A stretch of DNA of 38,900 nucleotides from NCBI GenBank assembly GCA_040757835.1, contig JBFLWJ010000005.1:110846-149745 (forward strand), given 5' to 3'. The first letter of the stretch is position 1, and every line of letters begins with the position of its first letter. Source of the stretch: Actinomycetota bacterium. GTDB taxonomy: Bacteria > Actinomycetota > Geothermincolia > Geothermincolales > RBG-13-55-18. Shown here in pieces: positions 8,222 to 16,038 of this stretch. The notes beneath the pieces were generated by a model. It was not told where the DNA came from. It worked only from the letters and a program-made list of their open reading frames with translations, and searched no databases. A program made the translations under genes and the position numbers.

Positions 8222-9081
8222 TGCCCCTTGTCGCCTTCTGCATCCTGCTTCCGGTCAGCCTTGCCGCCCTGCTCTGCCGGATCCCGGCGCGGCGGCGAGA
8301 GCGGGCCCTCGCCGCGTTTTCGCCGCGCAGCACTCCCGGAAACGCGCTGCCGGGCGGACTCCGCCGCCTCCTGCTGGCCGGGTATTCATCTTCCGCCAGG
8401 GGTTCCCAGATATATATCCTGGCCGCCGTGGCTGGAGTCGCGGCCTTCGCGCTCACCCGCAGCGTGCTGCTGGCGTCGGTGGCCTTTCCGGCCGCAGCCA
8501 TGGCGCGGCGCCTCGCCACGAGACACCGCGACAGGCGCGCCCGTGGCAGAAAGGAGGAGCAGGTCCTCGAGTTCATCGACTCGCTCTCCCAGTCCCTGCG
8601 CGCGGGTCTTTCGCTGCGACAGGCCCTGGAAGTGAGCCTGGAGGACGTGGGGAACGAGCTGGGCGAAGACGTGCTCGATATCCTGCAGGACATCCGTTTG
8701 GGGAGCGGCATGGAGGAATCGCTGGCGAGGGCCGCCGCCGCGTCTTCCTCCCCATCGCTGCGCCTCACCTTCAAAGTGCTGGCCCTGCTCCACGGCAAGG
8801 GCGGCGACCTGCCGCGTATCCTGGAGAGGTTGCGCAAGCGCGTAGCGGACGGGCTCGAGGCCAGGCGCGAGGCGCGCATCCTCACCTCCCAGAGCCGGGC
8901 TTCGGGTTATCTCGTCTCCTCCCTGCCCGCCGTCTTCCTGCTCCTGCAGGCGGCGCTCAACCCGGGCTCTCTGCGGCCACTCTTCACCACGCCCACGGGC
9001 AACCTCATCATCGCCCTGGCGGTCGCCTTGAACACGGCGGCCTTCGTCCTCATCCGCAAGATGGTCGACCAGGAGGTCTGA
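8218..9081 (+). CDS. tadB: TadB-like inner-membrane platform protein
   Basis: The 287-residue integral membrane protein belongs to the type II secretion F (T2SSF) family. TadB and TadC together form the platform on which the TadA motor acts. N-terminal hydrophobic segments (about residues 3-20 and 60-95) are followed by the cytoplasmic T2SSF domain with FIDSLSQSLRAGLSLRQALE and the typical glycine-rich turn HGKGGDLPRILERL, then two C-terminal membrane helices. The start overlaps the tadA stop (ATGA at 8218-8221); the second ATG at 8221 is equally possible. Confidence 0.92.
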   Translation: MMPLVAFCILLPVSLAALLCRIPARRRERALAAFSPRSTPGNALPGGLRRLLLAGYSSSARGSQIYILAAVAGVAAFALTRSVLLASVAFPAAAMARRLATRHRDRRARGRKEEQVLEFIDSLSQSLRAGLSLRQALEVSLEDVGNELGEDVLDILQDIRLGSGMEESLARAAAASSSPSLRLTFKVLALLHGKGGDLPRILERLRKRVADGLEARREARILTSQSRASGYLVSSLPAVFLLLQAALNPGSLRPLFTTPTGNLIIALAVALNTAAFVLIRKMVDQEV

Positions 9082-9082
9082 G

Positions 9083-9934
9083 ATGGACGTTATCGCGGCG
9101 GCTCTCGCCGCCATCGCACTGGCCACCCTGGCGGGCGCCTGCGCCGTGCGCCGCTCACGCCGCTCCAGGGTGCTGGCCGCCGCTGGCCTTGAGGAAGGCG
9201 GCGGGCCTGACCCGCGGCCTGGTTTTCGCCCGTTCCCGCCGTTCGCCGTGTTGCTGGCCGGCCTGGGGCACGCCGCCGCCCCCCGCGTCAGCGACGATAC
9301 GCTGCGATTACTCGAAGCTTCCGACTCGAAGTGGACTCCCGACCGCCTGCAGGGCCTGCGCATGGCGGTGGGAGCGGCACTGGCCTTGGCCTCCCTGCCG
9401 CTGGGGCTGGCGGCGCTGCCCCTCGCACCCGTTCTCTTCGCAGCCGGGTACCACTTCCCCATCATGACATTGAAGAGACGGCGCGGCAGGCGCTGGGAGT
9501 CCATCGCCTCCGACCTCCCGGAAGTCGTCGACCTCATGGCCGTGCTGTGTTTTTCCGGAGAGAGCCTGCTTTCGGCCTTCCGCCATGCCGCCGCCGCCAG
9601 CGGTAATCCCTGCTCCAGCAGGGAGATGGAACGCGTGCTCGAGCATATCGACCTGGGCGAGAGCACCGTTGGAGCGCTGCGCCTCGCCTACGATCATCCG
9701 TGCCGCGAGATGCGACGTTTCGCCCGCACATTGATCAGGGCCGAGGAGTTCGGAGCGCCAGTGGCGGACACCCTGGAGGAACTGGCGGTGGAGCTGAGAA
9801 ACTCGCGGCGTGAGAAGGACCGCGCCAGGGCGGCACGCGTCTCGGTGCTCATCCTCCTGCCCCTGGTCTTTCTCATCCTCCCCTCGTTCCTGTTGCTCAC
9901 CGTGGGAGGCATGATCCTTGGCTACACCCTCTAG
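9083..9934 (+). CDS. tadC: TadC-like inner-membrane platform protein
   Basis: The 283-residue T2SSF-family membrane protein is the partner of TadB. It has an N-terminal membrane segment, a second hydrophobic pair around residues 90-130, a cytoplasmic domain with LPEVVDLMAVLCFSGESLLSA and the EEFGAPVADTLEELA turn, and a C-terminal hairpin of two membrane helices. The ATG at 9083 has AGGAGG at a 6-base spacing, located inside the end of tadB. Confidence 0.92.
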   Translation: MDVIAAALAAIALATLAGACAVRRSRRSRVLAAAGLEEGGGPDPRPGFRPFPPFAVLLAGLGHAAAPRVSDDTLRLLEASDSKWTPDRLQGLRMAVGAALALASLPLGLAALPLAPVLFAAGYHFPIMTLKRRRGRRWESIASDLPEVVDLMAVLCFSGESLLSAFRHAAAASGNPCSSREMERVLEHIDLGESTVGALRLAYDHPCREMRRFARTLIRAEEFGAPVADTLEELAVELRNSRREKDRARAARVSVLILLPLVFLILPSFLLLTVGGMILGYTL

Positions 9935-9959
9935 AACAGCGCGAAGGAGGTGAATCAAC

Positions 9960-10139
9960 ATGCGCCAACCACTGGAGATCGTCGGCGATGAGTCGGCACA
10001 GACCACGGCGGAATATGCGCTTGTCATCCTGGGCGCAGCGGCCGTCGCCGGCGCGCTCATAGCCTGGGCGGGCGGGACGGACGTCATCAAGAGCTTCTTC
10101 AACAAGATATTCCAGCAACTGATGAGTGCCCTGGGATAG
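9960..10139 (+). CDS. flp: Flp-like (DUF4244-type) pilin, 59 residues
   Basis: This short gene has a near-perfect ribosome binding site, AAGGAGGTGA, 6 bases before the ATG at 9960, and ends in TAG at 10137-10139. The product is a basic leader, then the TTAEYALVILGAAAVAG segment typical of Flp/tad pilins (Glu and Tyr near the processing site, followed by a hydrophobic helix), then an amphipathic tail (DVIKSFFNKIFQQLMSALG). Actinobacterial DUF4244 proteins have the same TAEYA signature. Processing would be by the prepilin peptidase encoded immediately downstream. It is the likely major pilus subunit; the exact cleavage site is uncertain because the residues before TTAEY (DESAQ) do not show a classic Gly. 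Confidence 0.9.
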   Translation: MRQPLEIVGDESAQTTAEYALVILGAAAVAGALIAWAGGTDVIKSFFNKIFQQLMSALG

Positions 10140-10173
10140 GCTTCGTGCGCAAGGTCAAGGGAGGCGGGACAAG

Positions 10174-10635
10174 GTGTGGACGGTCAGGTTGTTCTTCTTG
10201 TGGGTCTTCTCGCTCGCCGTGATCTACTGCGACTTCCGCCATCGCCGCGTGCCCAACCGCCTAACCCTGGGTGCGGCGGCGGCGGGCCTCGCGCTCTCCG
10301 CCGCGGGCGGCTGGAGCGCCTTCCGCACCTCTCTGTGCGGCATGGTGCTGGGCTTTGTGCTCCTCTATCCCGCCTTCCTCCTCGGACTGGTAGGGGGCGG
10401 TGACGTGAAGACACTCGCCGTCATCGGCATCGGCACCGGCCCCGATCTCCTCTGGGTATCGTTCCTGTGCGGCGTCGCAGCCAGCGGGGCCATGGGCGCG
10501 GTGGCGCTGCTCGCCGGCCGGCTGCGACGTGCCGCCGGGAAGGCGCGGCCACCGCACCCCGGCAGCCGCGCGCGCACCCTGCCTTACGCCGCCATCCTCT
10601 CCCTCTGTGCGGCCGTCTCCGCCCTCTTTCTCTGA
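10174..10635 (+). CDS. tadV: Prepilin peptidase, A24 family (TadV/CpaA)
   Basis: The 153-residue polytopic membrane aspartic protease removes the leader from Flp pilins. Both catalytic Asp motifs are visible: IYCDFRHRRVPNRLT near the N-terminus and LVGGGDVKTLAVIG in the middle. The methyltransferase domain of longer type IV prepilin peptidases is absent, as is usual for tad systems. The start is GTG at 10174, preceded by GGGAGG at about 9 bases; earlier in-frame GTGs would overlap the pilin gene and lack ribosome binding sites. It ends the tad operon. Confidence 0.9.
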   Translation: MWTVRLFFLWVFSLAVIYCDFRHRRVPNRLTLGAAAAGLALSAAGGWSAFRTSLCGMVLGFVLLYPAFLLGLVGGGDVKTLAVIGIGTGPDLLWVSFLCGVAASGAMGAVALLAGRLRRAAGKARPPHPGSRARTLPYAAILSLCAAVSALFL

Positions 10636-10714
10636 CCCCCCTCCAGGGACCCGGTGATATCCACGGGCCTACCTCCGCCGGGGTGCGCCCAGGGTGGGGG
10701 TCGTCCCCAGCGCT

Positions 10715-10720
10715 TATAAT
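10715..10720 (+). promoter_or_regulatory. -10 box for a probably leaderless priA transcript
   Basis: TATAAT at 10715-10720 lies six bases before the ATG at 10727, so transcription should begin at or next to the start codon. No convincing -35 was found. Confidence 0.6.
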
Positions 10721-10726
10721 TGGCTC

Positions 10727-13237
10727 ATGCCCGGCTCAAGAGAACGCGAGGAGAAGGCGGAAGCCTACGTAAACGTCGTCATCGACGCGCCCGCGCGACA
10801 GCTGGACCGCCCTTTCACCTATTCCGTGCCGGGCCACCTGGCGGACAAGGTACAGACCGGGAGCGTCGTCCTGGTGCCCCTCGTCAATTCCGTGCAGGTC
10901 GGCTACGTGCTGGGGTACTGCATGCCTCCCGCATTGCCGCGCATCCGCGCCCTGGAGGCGGTGGTGGATGAGCCACCGGTCTTCGACGCGCTGACGGTAC
11001 GCCTCTGCGAGTGGATAGCCGCCCGCTACCTCAGCTCCCTCTCCCAGGCCATCCGCCTGGTGGTGCCCCCGGGCCGTTCTCGCCGCGTGGTCGAGCTCAT
11101 CTCGCTGCGGCGCGGAGCGGATGAGGCCCTGGAAGGGCTGCCGGCCCGCGCCGTCCGCCAGCGCGAGGTGGTCGGGGCACTCGCGGCGGGGGGCGAGATG
11201 CCCCTCGCGACCTTGAAGGCGGGGCTCGGGGGGAGCGTGTCCTCCTCCACCCTCAGGTCCCTGGAGGAGGGGGGATGGATCGAGCGGAGGTTCGTCATGC
11301 CCCAGCCCAAGGCATCCCGCGTCAAGGTGCGTGTAGCCGAGCTCACGGACGCGGGCAGGGAGGCGGCTGATGACCCCGAAGTGGAGAAGAGGTCGCCGGC
11401 GCGCTTTCGCCTCGTCGCGGCCCTGCGCGACCACGGCGGCAGCATGACCGCGTTGGAGCTGCAGCGCCGCGCTGCATGCTCGGCGTCCTCCCTGCGCGGC
11501 GCCGGGGACGCGGGACTGCTCAGGGTGCGGGAGGAGGAGAGGCTGCGCGATCCCTTCGCCGAACGTTCCTTCCCGCCCGTCCCGCCCCATGACCTCAACC
11601 CCGAGCAGCGGGCCGCGCTGGAGGCGATAAACGGAGGCGTCGAGGCGGGAAGGGGCGAGGTCTTTCTCCTGCACGGTATAACAGGAAGCGGCAAGACCGA
11701 GGTCTACCTGCACGCCATAGAACACGCCCTGCGGCGCGGACGCACCGCGTTGGTCCTGGTCCCGGAGATCGCCCTGACCCCGCAGATGGTACAGCGCTTC
11801 AAGGGACGCCTGGGAGAGGACGTGGCGGTGCTCCATTCCCGCCTGGGGCTGGGTGAGCGCTACGACCAGTGGAGGGGGATCAGGGACGGCAGGTACAAGG
11901 TGGTCATAGGGGCCCGATCCGCCCTCTTCGCCCCCCTCGTGGACCTCGGCCTCATCGTCATCGATGAGGAGCACGAGACCACGTACAAGGAGAACTCGGC
12001 CCCCCGTTACGTCGCCCGCGACGTCGCCGCCGAGCGGGCGCGGCTGGGCGGCGCGGCACTGGTGCTGGGCAGCGCAACGCCGCAACTCGAGAGCCGTTAC
12101 GCGGCCGCGCGGAAGGACTTCGCCTACCTCGTACTGCCCAGGCGCGTGGACGACCGCCCCCTCCCCGGGATGGAGGTAGTGGACATGCGCGGAGCGGAGG
12201 ACGGCGCGGCACCCGCCATCATCTCCCCCCGGCTGGTCAACGCCCTGGGCCGTGTCTACCAGGCTGGCGAGCAGGCCATCCTCTTCCTCAACCGGCGGGG
12301 GTTCGCCCGCTTCATGCAGTGCCACGCCTGCGGCCACATCCTGCAGTGCCGCAACTGCTCCGTGAGCATGTGTTACCACGCCCGGGGTGAACTCCTTTGC
12401 CACCACTGCAGCTGGGTCCTGAAGCCTCCCTTCACCTGCCCCGAATGCGGCGGTCAGGTGCGACGCTATGCGGGCATCGGCACCGAGAGAGTGGAGGAGG
12501 AGCTGCGGCGCCTGCTGCCTCCGCTGCGCTGCATCCGCATGGACGCGGACACCACCCGGCGCAAGCACTCCCACTGGGACATGCTGGAGGAGTTCAAGTC
12601 GGGGCGCGCCCAGGTGCTACTGGGAACTCAGATGATCGCCAAGGGCCTGGATATCCCCAACGTCACCCTGGTGGGCGTGATCAACGCCGATACCTCTTTG
12701 GGGCTTCCCGATTTCCGTGCCGGGGAGCGCACCTTCCAGCTGCTCACCCAGGTGAGTGGAAGGGCGGGAAGGGGCGACCTCCCGGGAAGGGTCATCGTGC
12801 AGACATTCAACCCCGACCATTACGCCGTCGCCGCGGCCGTGCGTGGCGACGCCTCCGCCTTCTATCGCCAGGAGACCGCCTACCGGCGCGAGGCCCTGTA
12901 CCCCCCATTCTGCCGCCTGGTCAACCTGGTCGTTTCCGCGCCTGAAGAGGGCTATGCCCGCGACGCGGCCGGCGGTCTCGGAGAGCTGTTGCGCCAGTCG
13001 CTGCGCCCCACGGACGCGCAGGTCCTCGGTCCCGCCCCCGCTCCTCTCGCGCGCCTCAAGGGCAGATACCGTTACCACCTGGTCGTGAAGACCACCGCTC
13101 CGGAGAGGGCAGCGGGCGGCCTTGAGGGGTCACTCCTCGCTTACGAAAAGTTCCGCGCCTCCTACTGTCGCTGCGAAAACATCTCCCGCGAAAGCATCTC
13201 CCTGGCCGTGGACGTCGACCCCGTGACTCTTCTCTAG
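10727..13237 (+). CDS. priA: Primosomal protein N' (PriA replication-restart helicase)
   Basis: The 836-residue protein rescues stalled replication forks by binding branched DNA and unwinding it to load the replicative helicase. The N-terminal DNA-binding domain starts at VNVVIDAPARQLDRPFTYSVP. Walker A (GITGSGKTE) lies around residues 315-324, the DEEH Walker B (VIDEEHETTYKE) around 411, and the zinc-binding insertion (CHACGHILQCRNC, CHHCSW, CPECGG) at about 531-575. Helicase motif VI appears as QVSGRAGRG. The helicase motifs are intact, unlike the degenerate PriA of mycobacteria. The ATG at 10727 was chosen because it follows the -10 box by six bases and there is no Shine-Dalgarno sequence. 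Confidence 0.96.
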   Translation: MPGSREREEKAEAYVNVVIDAPARQLDRPFTYSVPGHLADKVQTGSVVLVPLVNSVQVGYVLGYCMPPALPRIRALEAVVDEPPVFDALTVRLCEWIAARYLSSLSQAIRLVVPPGRSRRVVELISLRRGADEALEGLPARAVRQREVVGALAAGGEMPLATLKAGLGGSVSSSTLRSLEEGGWIERRFVMPQPKASRVKVRVAELTDAGREAADDPEVEKRSPARFRLVAALRDHGGSMTALELQRRAACSASSLRGAGDAGLLRVREEERLRDPFAERSFPPVPPHDLNPEQRAALEAINGGVEAGRGEVFLLHGITGSGKTEVYLHAIEHALRRGRTALVLVPEIALTPQMVQRFKGRLGEDVAVLHSRLGLGERYDQWRGIRDGRYKVVIGARSALFAPLVDLGLIVIDEEHETTYKENSAPRYVARDVAAERARLGGAALVLGSATPQLESRYAAARKDFAYLVLPRRVDDRPLPGMEVVDMRGAEDGAAPAIISPRLVNALGRVYQAGEQAILFLNRRGFARFMQCHACGHILQCRNCSVSMCYHARGELLCHHCSWVLKPPFTCPECGGQVRRYAGIGTERVEEELRRLLPPLRCIRMDADTTRRKHSHWDMLEEFKSGRAQVLLGTQMIAKGLDIPNVTLVGVINADTSLGLPDFRAGERTFQLLTQVSGRAGRGDLPGRVIVQTFNPDHYAVAAAVRGDASAFYRQETAYRREALYPPFCRLVNLVVSAPEEGYARDAAGGLGELLRQSLRPTDAQVLGPAPAPLARLKGRYRYHLVVKTTAPERAAGGLEGSLLAYEKFRASYCRCENISRESISLAVDVDPVTLL

Positions 13238-13285
13238 TGCCGCTCGCTCTCCGTTTGGGGGTCAGTTCTTGTTTCTTGCATTCTT

Positions 13286-13382
13286 GAAGCCTGGGTCGAG
13301 GTCGTTGCCTTTGGTGGGACGCAACAAACAAGAAGCCTGACCCAGGTCGAGGTAACAGCCTCCGGTGGAATGCAATAAAAAG
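13286..13382. repeat. Imperfect tandem repeat, about 46-51 bases, two copies
   Basis: Copy one (13286-13331) and copy two (13332-13382) both begin GAAGCCTG and share GGTCGAGGT, a GCCT..GGTGG core and a GCAA.AAA end. A partial third copy (GAAACCTGGTCC) follows. The unit sits between priA and the KGG gene and has no coding content. Confidence 0.6.
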
Positions 13383-13417
13383 GAAACCTGGTCCACATGA
13401 TCCCTATCAGGTTGCTT

Positions 13418-13443
13418 GGTTAAACATGGCTTATATTGGGTAA
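13418..13443 (+). promoter_or_regulatory. SigB/SigF-like general-stress promoter
   Basis: GGTTAA (13418-13423), a 14-base spacer and GGGTAA (13438-13443) match the SigB-type pattern GTTTAA-N14-GGGTAT closely. It precedes a stress-type KGG gene, with a leader of about 65 bases. Confidence 0.55.
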
Positions 13444-13516
13444 AAAGGTTATGTAAGGAGCTTGCGTCGCTGAACATGATCTCCTGCAGGGCTTTCTAGA
13501 CGAGGGGGGATTACTC

Positions 13517-13705
13517 ATGGCGAGCCGGAAACTGACCAGAAGCGAAGCGGGCCGCAAGGGGGGGAAGACCACTCTCAAGAAGTACGGGACGGAGTTCTAC
13601 CAGAAGATCGGACAGAAGGGCGGTCGCAAGGGCGGCCAGACGACCAAGCAGAGATACGGGACGGAGTTCTACCAGGAAATAGGCAGAAAGGGTGGCCTCA
13701 AGTAG
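13517..13705 (+). CDS. KGG-repeat small stress protein
   Basis: The 62-residue, strongly basic and hydrophilic protein has two copies of a roughly 25-residue KGG unit: EAGRKGGKTTLKKYGTEFYQ and KGGRKGGQTTKQRYGTEFYQ, then IGRKGGLK. This matches the stress-induced KGG repeat family (the group containing GsiB and YciG), whose members are induced by glucose starvation, heat, salt or ethanol and are predicted to be disordered, hydrophilin-like. A run of Gs (GAGGGGGG) precedes the ATG by about 8 bases. The SigB-like promoter at 13418-13443 fits the family's usual control. Confidence 0.85.
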   Translation: MASRKLTRSEAGRKGGKTTLKKYGTEFYQKIGQKGGRKGGQTTKQRYGTEFYQEIGRKGGLK

Positions 13706-13763
13706 GACGTCGCTTCCCCCAGACCCACCCATCGACCTCACGTGCCGCGTTAGCTTCCTATGC

Positions 13764-13769
13764 TATAAT
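13764..13769 (+). promoter_or_regulatory. Extended -10 promoter element before the YbaK-type gene
   Basis: TGCTATAAT (extended TGn plus a consensus -10 at 13764-13769) lies about 70 bases upstream of the deacylase start. No -35 match was seen, which is common for extended -10 promoters. Confidence 0.5.
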
Positions 13770-13838
13770 ACGCGCGAGACCCCGGGCTTTCGTGCAGGGG
13801 TGGTCTTGTATCCGCCGCCGAGGATGAAGGAGTTAGCC

Positions 13839-14303
13839 TTGCTCAGCAGCGTAGATGTACATAACTACCTGCAGACGGCCAACATCCCTCACGAACTTTC
13901 CAGGATGCCGGAGCCCGCCCGCACGGCGTCGAGCGCGGCGGCGGCGCTGGGGCTCCTGCCACACCAGGTGATAAAATCCGTGTTCTTCGCCGCTGCCGGG
14001 GAGCCGCTGATGGTGATGATACCCGGCGACAGCATGGTCGATTACAACAAGCTCAAAGGCGAGGTAACGGCATCGCGCCTGCGACTGCTCAACGCCGACG
14101 AGGTGCGCATGCTCACCGGTTACCTCATCGGCAGCACCCCTCCCGTCGCGCTCAGGACCGAGATGCCGAAATATATAGACCTCCACGCTCTGCGCGAGGA
14201 CGTGGTCTACACGGGAGGAGGAGAACCGTACATGATCCTCAAAATCCGCTCCTATGACCTCGTGCGGGCTACCGATGCCGATATCGTGGATATCATCCGC
14301 TGA
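13839..14303 (+). CDS. YbaK/ProX-type aminoacyl-tRNA deacylase
   Basis: The 154-residue protein has the YbaK/prolyl-tRNA editing fold, which hydrolyses mischarged tRNAs such as Cys-tRNA(Pro). Characteristic segments are TASSAAAALGLLPHQVIKSVFF near the N-terminus (with the conserved Lys), VMIPGDSMVDYNKLKGEV, ADEVRMLTGYLIGSTPPVA (GxxxGxxxP motif) and the C-terminal YTGGGEPYMILKI. I prefer the TTG at 13839 as start because AAGGAG lies 6 bases upstream; an in-frame ATG at 13824 has no spaced ribosome binding site. The subgroup (YbaK, ProX or YeaK) cannot be decided by eye, so no gene symbol is given. Confidence 0.88.
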   Translation: MLSSVDVHNYLQTANIPHELSRMPEPARTASSAAAALGLLPHQVIKSVFFAAAGEPLMVMIPGDSMVDYNKLKGEVTASRLRLLNADEVRMLTGYLIGSTPPVALRTEMPKYIDLHALREDVVYTGGGEPYMILKIRSYDLVRATDADIVDIIR

Positions 14304-14323
14304 CCTCGCCGGGAGGTTAGGCC

Positions 14324-15112
14324 TTGACTGAAGCGGCAGGTTATCTCTTTATGGCCCTCCTGGGCTTCGCGTCCGGCTTCACTTCAGGGGCTTTCGGAGT
14401 CGGTGGGGGGGTCATAACCACCCCCGCCATCCGCATGCTCCTGGACCAGTCATCGGACATCGCCCTGGGTACCCCCCTGCCGGTCATCCTGCCTTCCGCC
14501 ATCGTGGGGGGCTTCAACTACTGGAGGGCGGGCAAGATCATCCCACGCGTCATCCTCTATTGCTCCCTCTTCGGGCTGGCCGGGACGGCGGCCGGCTCCT
14601 ATGCCACTGCCGTCATCGACACCCGCTACATCATGATCCTGACCTCGCTTATCATCTTCTATCTGGCCTGGCGGACCGCGGCGACAGCCTTGGGCAAAGA
14701 CCCCTACCGGCGCCTGGAAGTCGAGGTGCCGAGGCGCAGGTGGCCGGCATGGCAGCTCGCCCTCATCGGTTTCTCGGCGGGTTTCTTCTCCGGCTTCCTG
14801 GGGTTGGGCGGGGGCGTGGTCATGGTCCCGGCGTTCTTCTTCGTCCTGGACCTCGAACTCAAGGAATGCCTGGGCAATTCCCTGGTGGTCATCGCCATCC
14901 TTGCCGTGCCGGGCAGCATCATCCACGCTCAACTCGGCCATGTCGACTGGACTATCGCCCTGGCCATGATGCTGGGGGTGATACCCGGCGCCTACCTTGG
15001 CTCCTTTTTCACCCTGCGTGCGCGCAACCGCCGTGTGCTGCTGCTATTTTCATGCTTCCTCGCCGCCATCGGTATAATATTCTTGTTCAGAGAGATACAG
15101 GGGCTCGTCTAG
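14324..15112 (+). CDS. TSUP (TauE/SafE) family membrane transporter
   Basis: The 262-residue polytopic membrane protein has about eight helices in two related halves, each starting with the glycine-rich motif of the family: GAFGVGGGVITTPA near residue 22 and GFLGLGGGVVMVPA near residue 160. Members export sulfite, sulfoacetate or other organosulfur anions, or take up sulfur compounds; the substrate here is unknown. The TTG start at 14324 has GGGAGG at a 7-base spacing. It is the first gene of a tightly spaced set with a GNAT protein, a DUF6049-like protein and murJ. Confidence 0.9.
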   Translation: MTEAAGYLFMALLGFASGFTSGAFGVGGGVITTPAIRMLLDQSSDIALGTPLPVILPSAIVGGFNYWRAGKIIPRVILYCSLFGLAGTAAGSYATAVIDTRYIMILTSLIIFYLAWRTAATALGKDPYRRLEVEVPRRRWPAWQLALIGFSAGFFSGFLGLGGGVVMVPAFFFVLDLELKECLGNSLVVIAILAVPGSIIHAQLGHVDWTIALAMMLGVIPGAYLGSFFTLRARNRRVLLLFSCFLAAIGIIFLFREIQGLV

Positions 15113-15138
15113 CCCCGTTTCAAGCCGGGAAGGACGTG

Positions 15139-16038
15139 GTGGAGATCATAACCCCAGAGACGCGGGACGATCACGACAACCGGGACATCGTGGCAGCCTC
15201 CCCGGAGATGTTCAAGGCCTTCTGGCCCGAGGTCAGGGGGAGCTACTTCTTCCGCAGCCGCCGCCTCTTCCTCGATTTCATGCGGGCATACGGGGGCAGG
15301 ATATATTTCCCCCGTGACGTAACCGGCTCCAGGCGCCCCTTCATCCTGGTGGGGAACTGGAGAAGCCGCTCGGACATCACAGCGATGTGGCATATCAAGG
15401 GGGAGGGACCGATAAAGAGACGGCTGGTGACCACCGCGGCGGCCCGCAGTTTCGGGTCAGGCAGTGACGCCTTCGTCACCAAACCGCTGGCGGAATACGA
15501 GGCGGAGGAGTATGGAAAATGGGGTTTCGAGCCCGCTTACGGGATCGTCCTCTTCGAGATGCAGTTGCGGCGGGACCCCGTGAAGACGGAAGCGCGGGAC
15601 GGCGTGGAGATAACCCGTTACAAAAAGAAGTATCTGGGTGATGTACTGCGCGTGGACACGACGGCGTTCGATGATTTCTGGCAGCTGGACGCGCGCACCC
15701 TGGAAGCTATCGCCACCACCTGTTACCACAATGTCTTCCTGCTGGCGCAGCGCGGCGGAGAGATCCTGGGATATGCGGTGGGAGGAACCAACGGCCGCTT
15801 CGGGTACCTGCAGCGTCTCGGGGTTGACTCCTCCCACCATGGAGAAGGCCTCGGGGGGGCACTCGTGAGGCAGATGGTTTCCACCCTGCAGAACATGGGA
15901 GCGACATCGGTGATGGTCAATACGCAGGAGGAGAACGTCTCCGCCATCGGGCTCTATCTGAAGATAGGCTTCGAGATCCTGCCCGACCGCCGCCAGATCA
16001 TGCGCTGCATCCCCCGCGACCTGGAGCCGGCAAGATGA
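15139..16038 (+). CDS. GNAT-family N-acetyltransferase with an extra N-terminal domain
   Basis: The product is about 299 residues. The C-terminal half carries the acetyl-CoA binding motif A, FGYLQRLGVDSSHHGEGLGGALV, where the pyrophosphate loop is HHGEGLG, followed by the motif B-like NVSAIGLYLKIGFEI. The first about 150 residues may be a second, degenerate GNAT domain; they contain no acetyl-CoA loop. The acceptor substrate is unknown. The start is one of two adjacent GTG codons (15136 or 15139) after GGGAAGGA. The TGA overlaps the next start (ATGATG at 16035), so it is probably translationally coupled to the DUF6049-like gene. Confidence 0.82.
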   Translation: MEIITPETRDDHDNRDIVAASPEMFKAFWPEVRGSYFFRSRRLFLDFMRAYGGRIYFPRDVTGSRRPFILVGNWRSRSDITAMWHIKGEGPIKRRLVTTAAARSFGSGSDAFVTKPLAEYEAEEYGKWGFEPAYGIVLFEMQLRRDPVKTEARDGVEITRYKKKYLGDVLRVDTTAFDDFWQLDARTLEAIATTCYHNVFLLAQRGGEILGYAVGGTNGRFGYLQRLGVDSSHHGEGLGGALVRQMVSTLQNMGATSVMVNTQEENVSAIGLYLKIGFEILPDRRQIMRCIPRDLEPAR

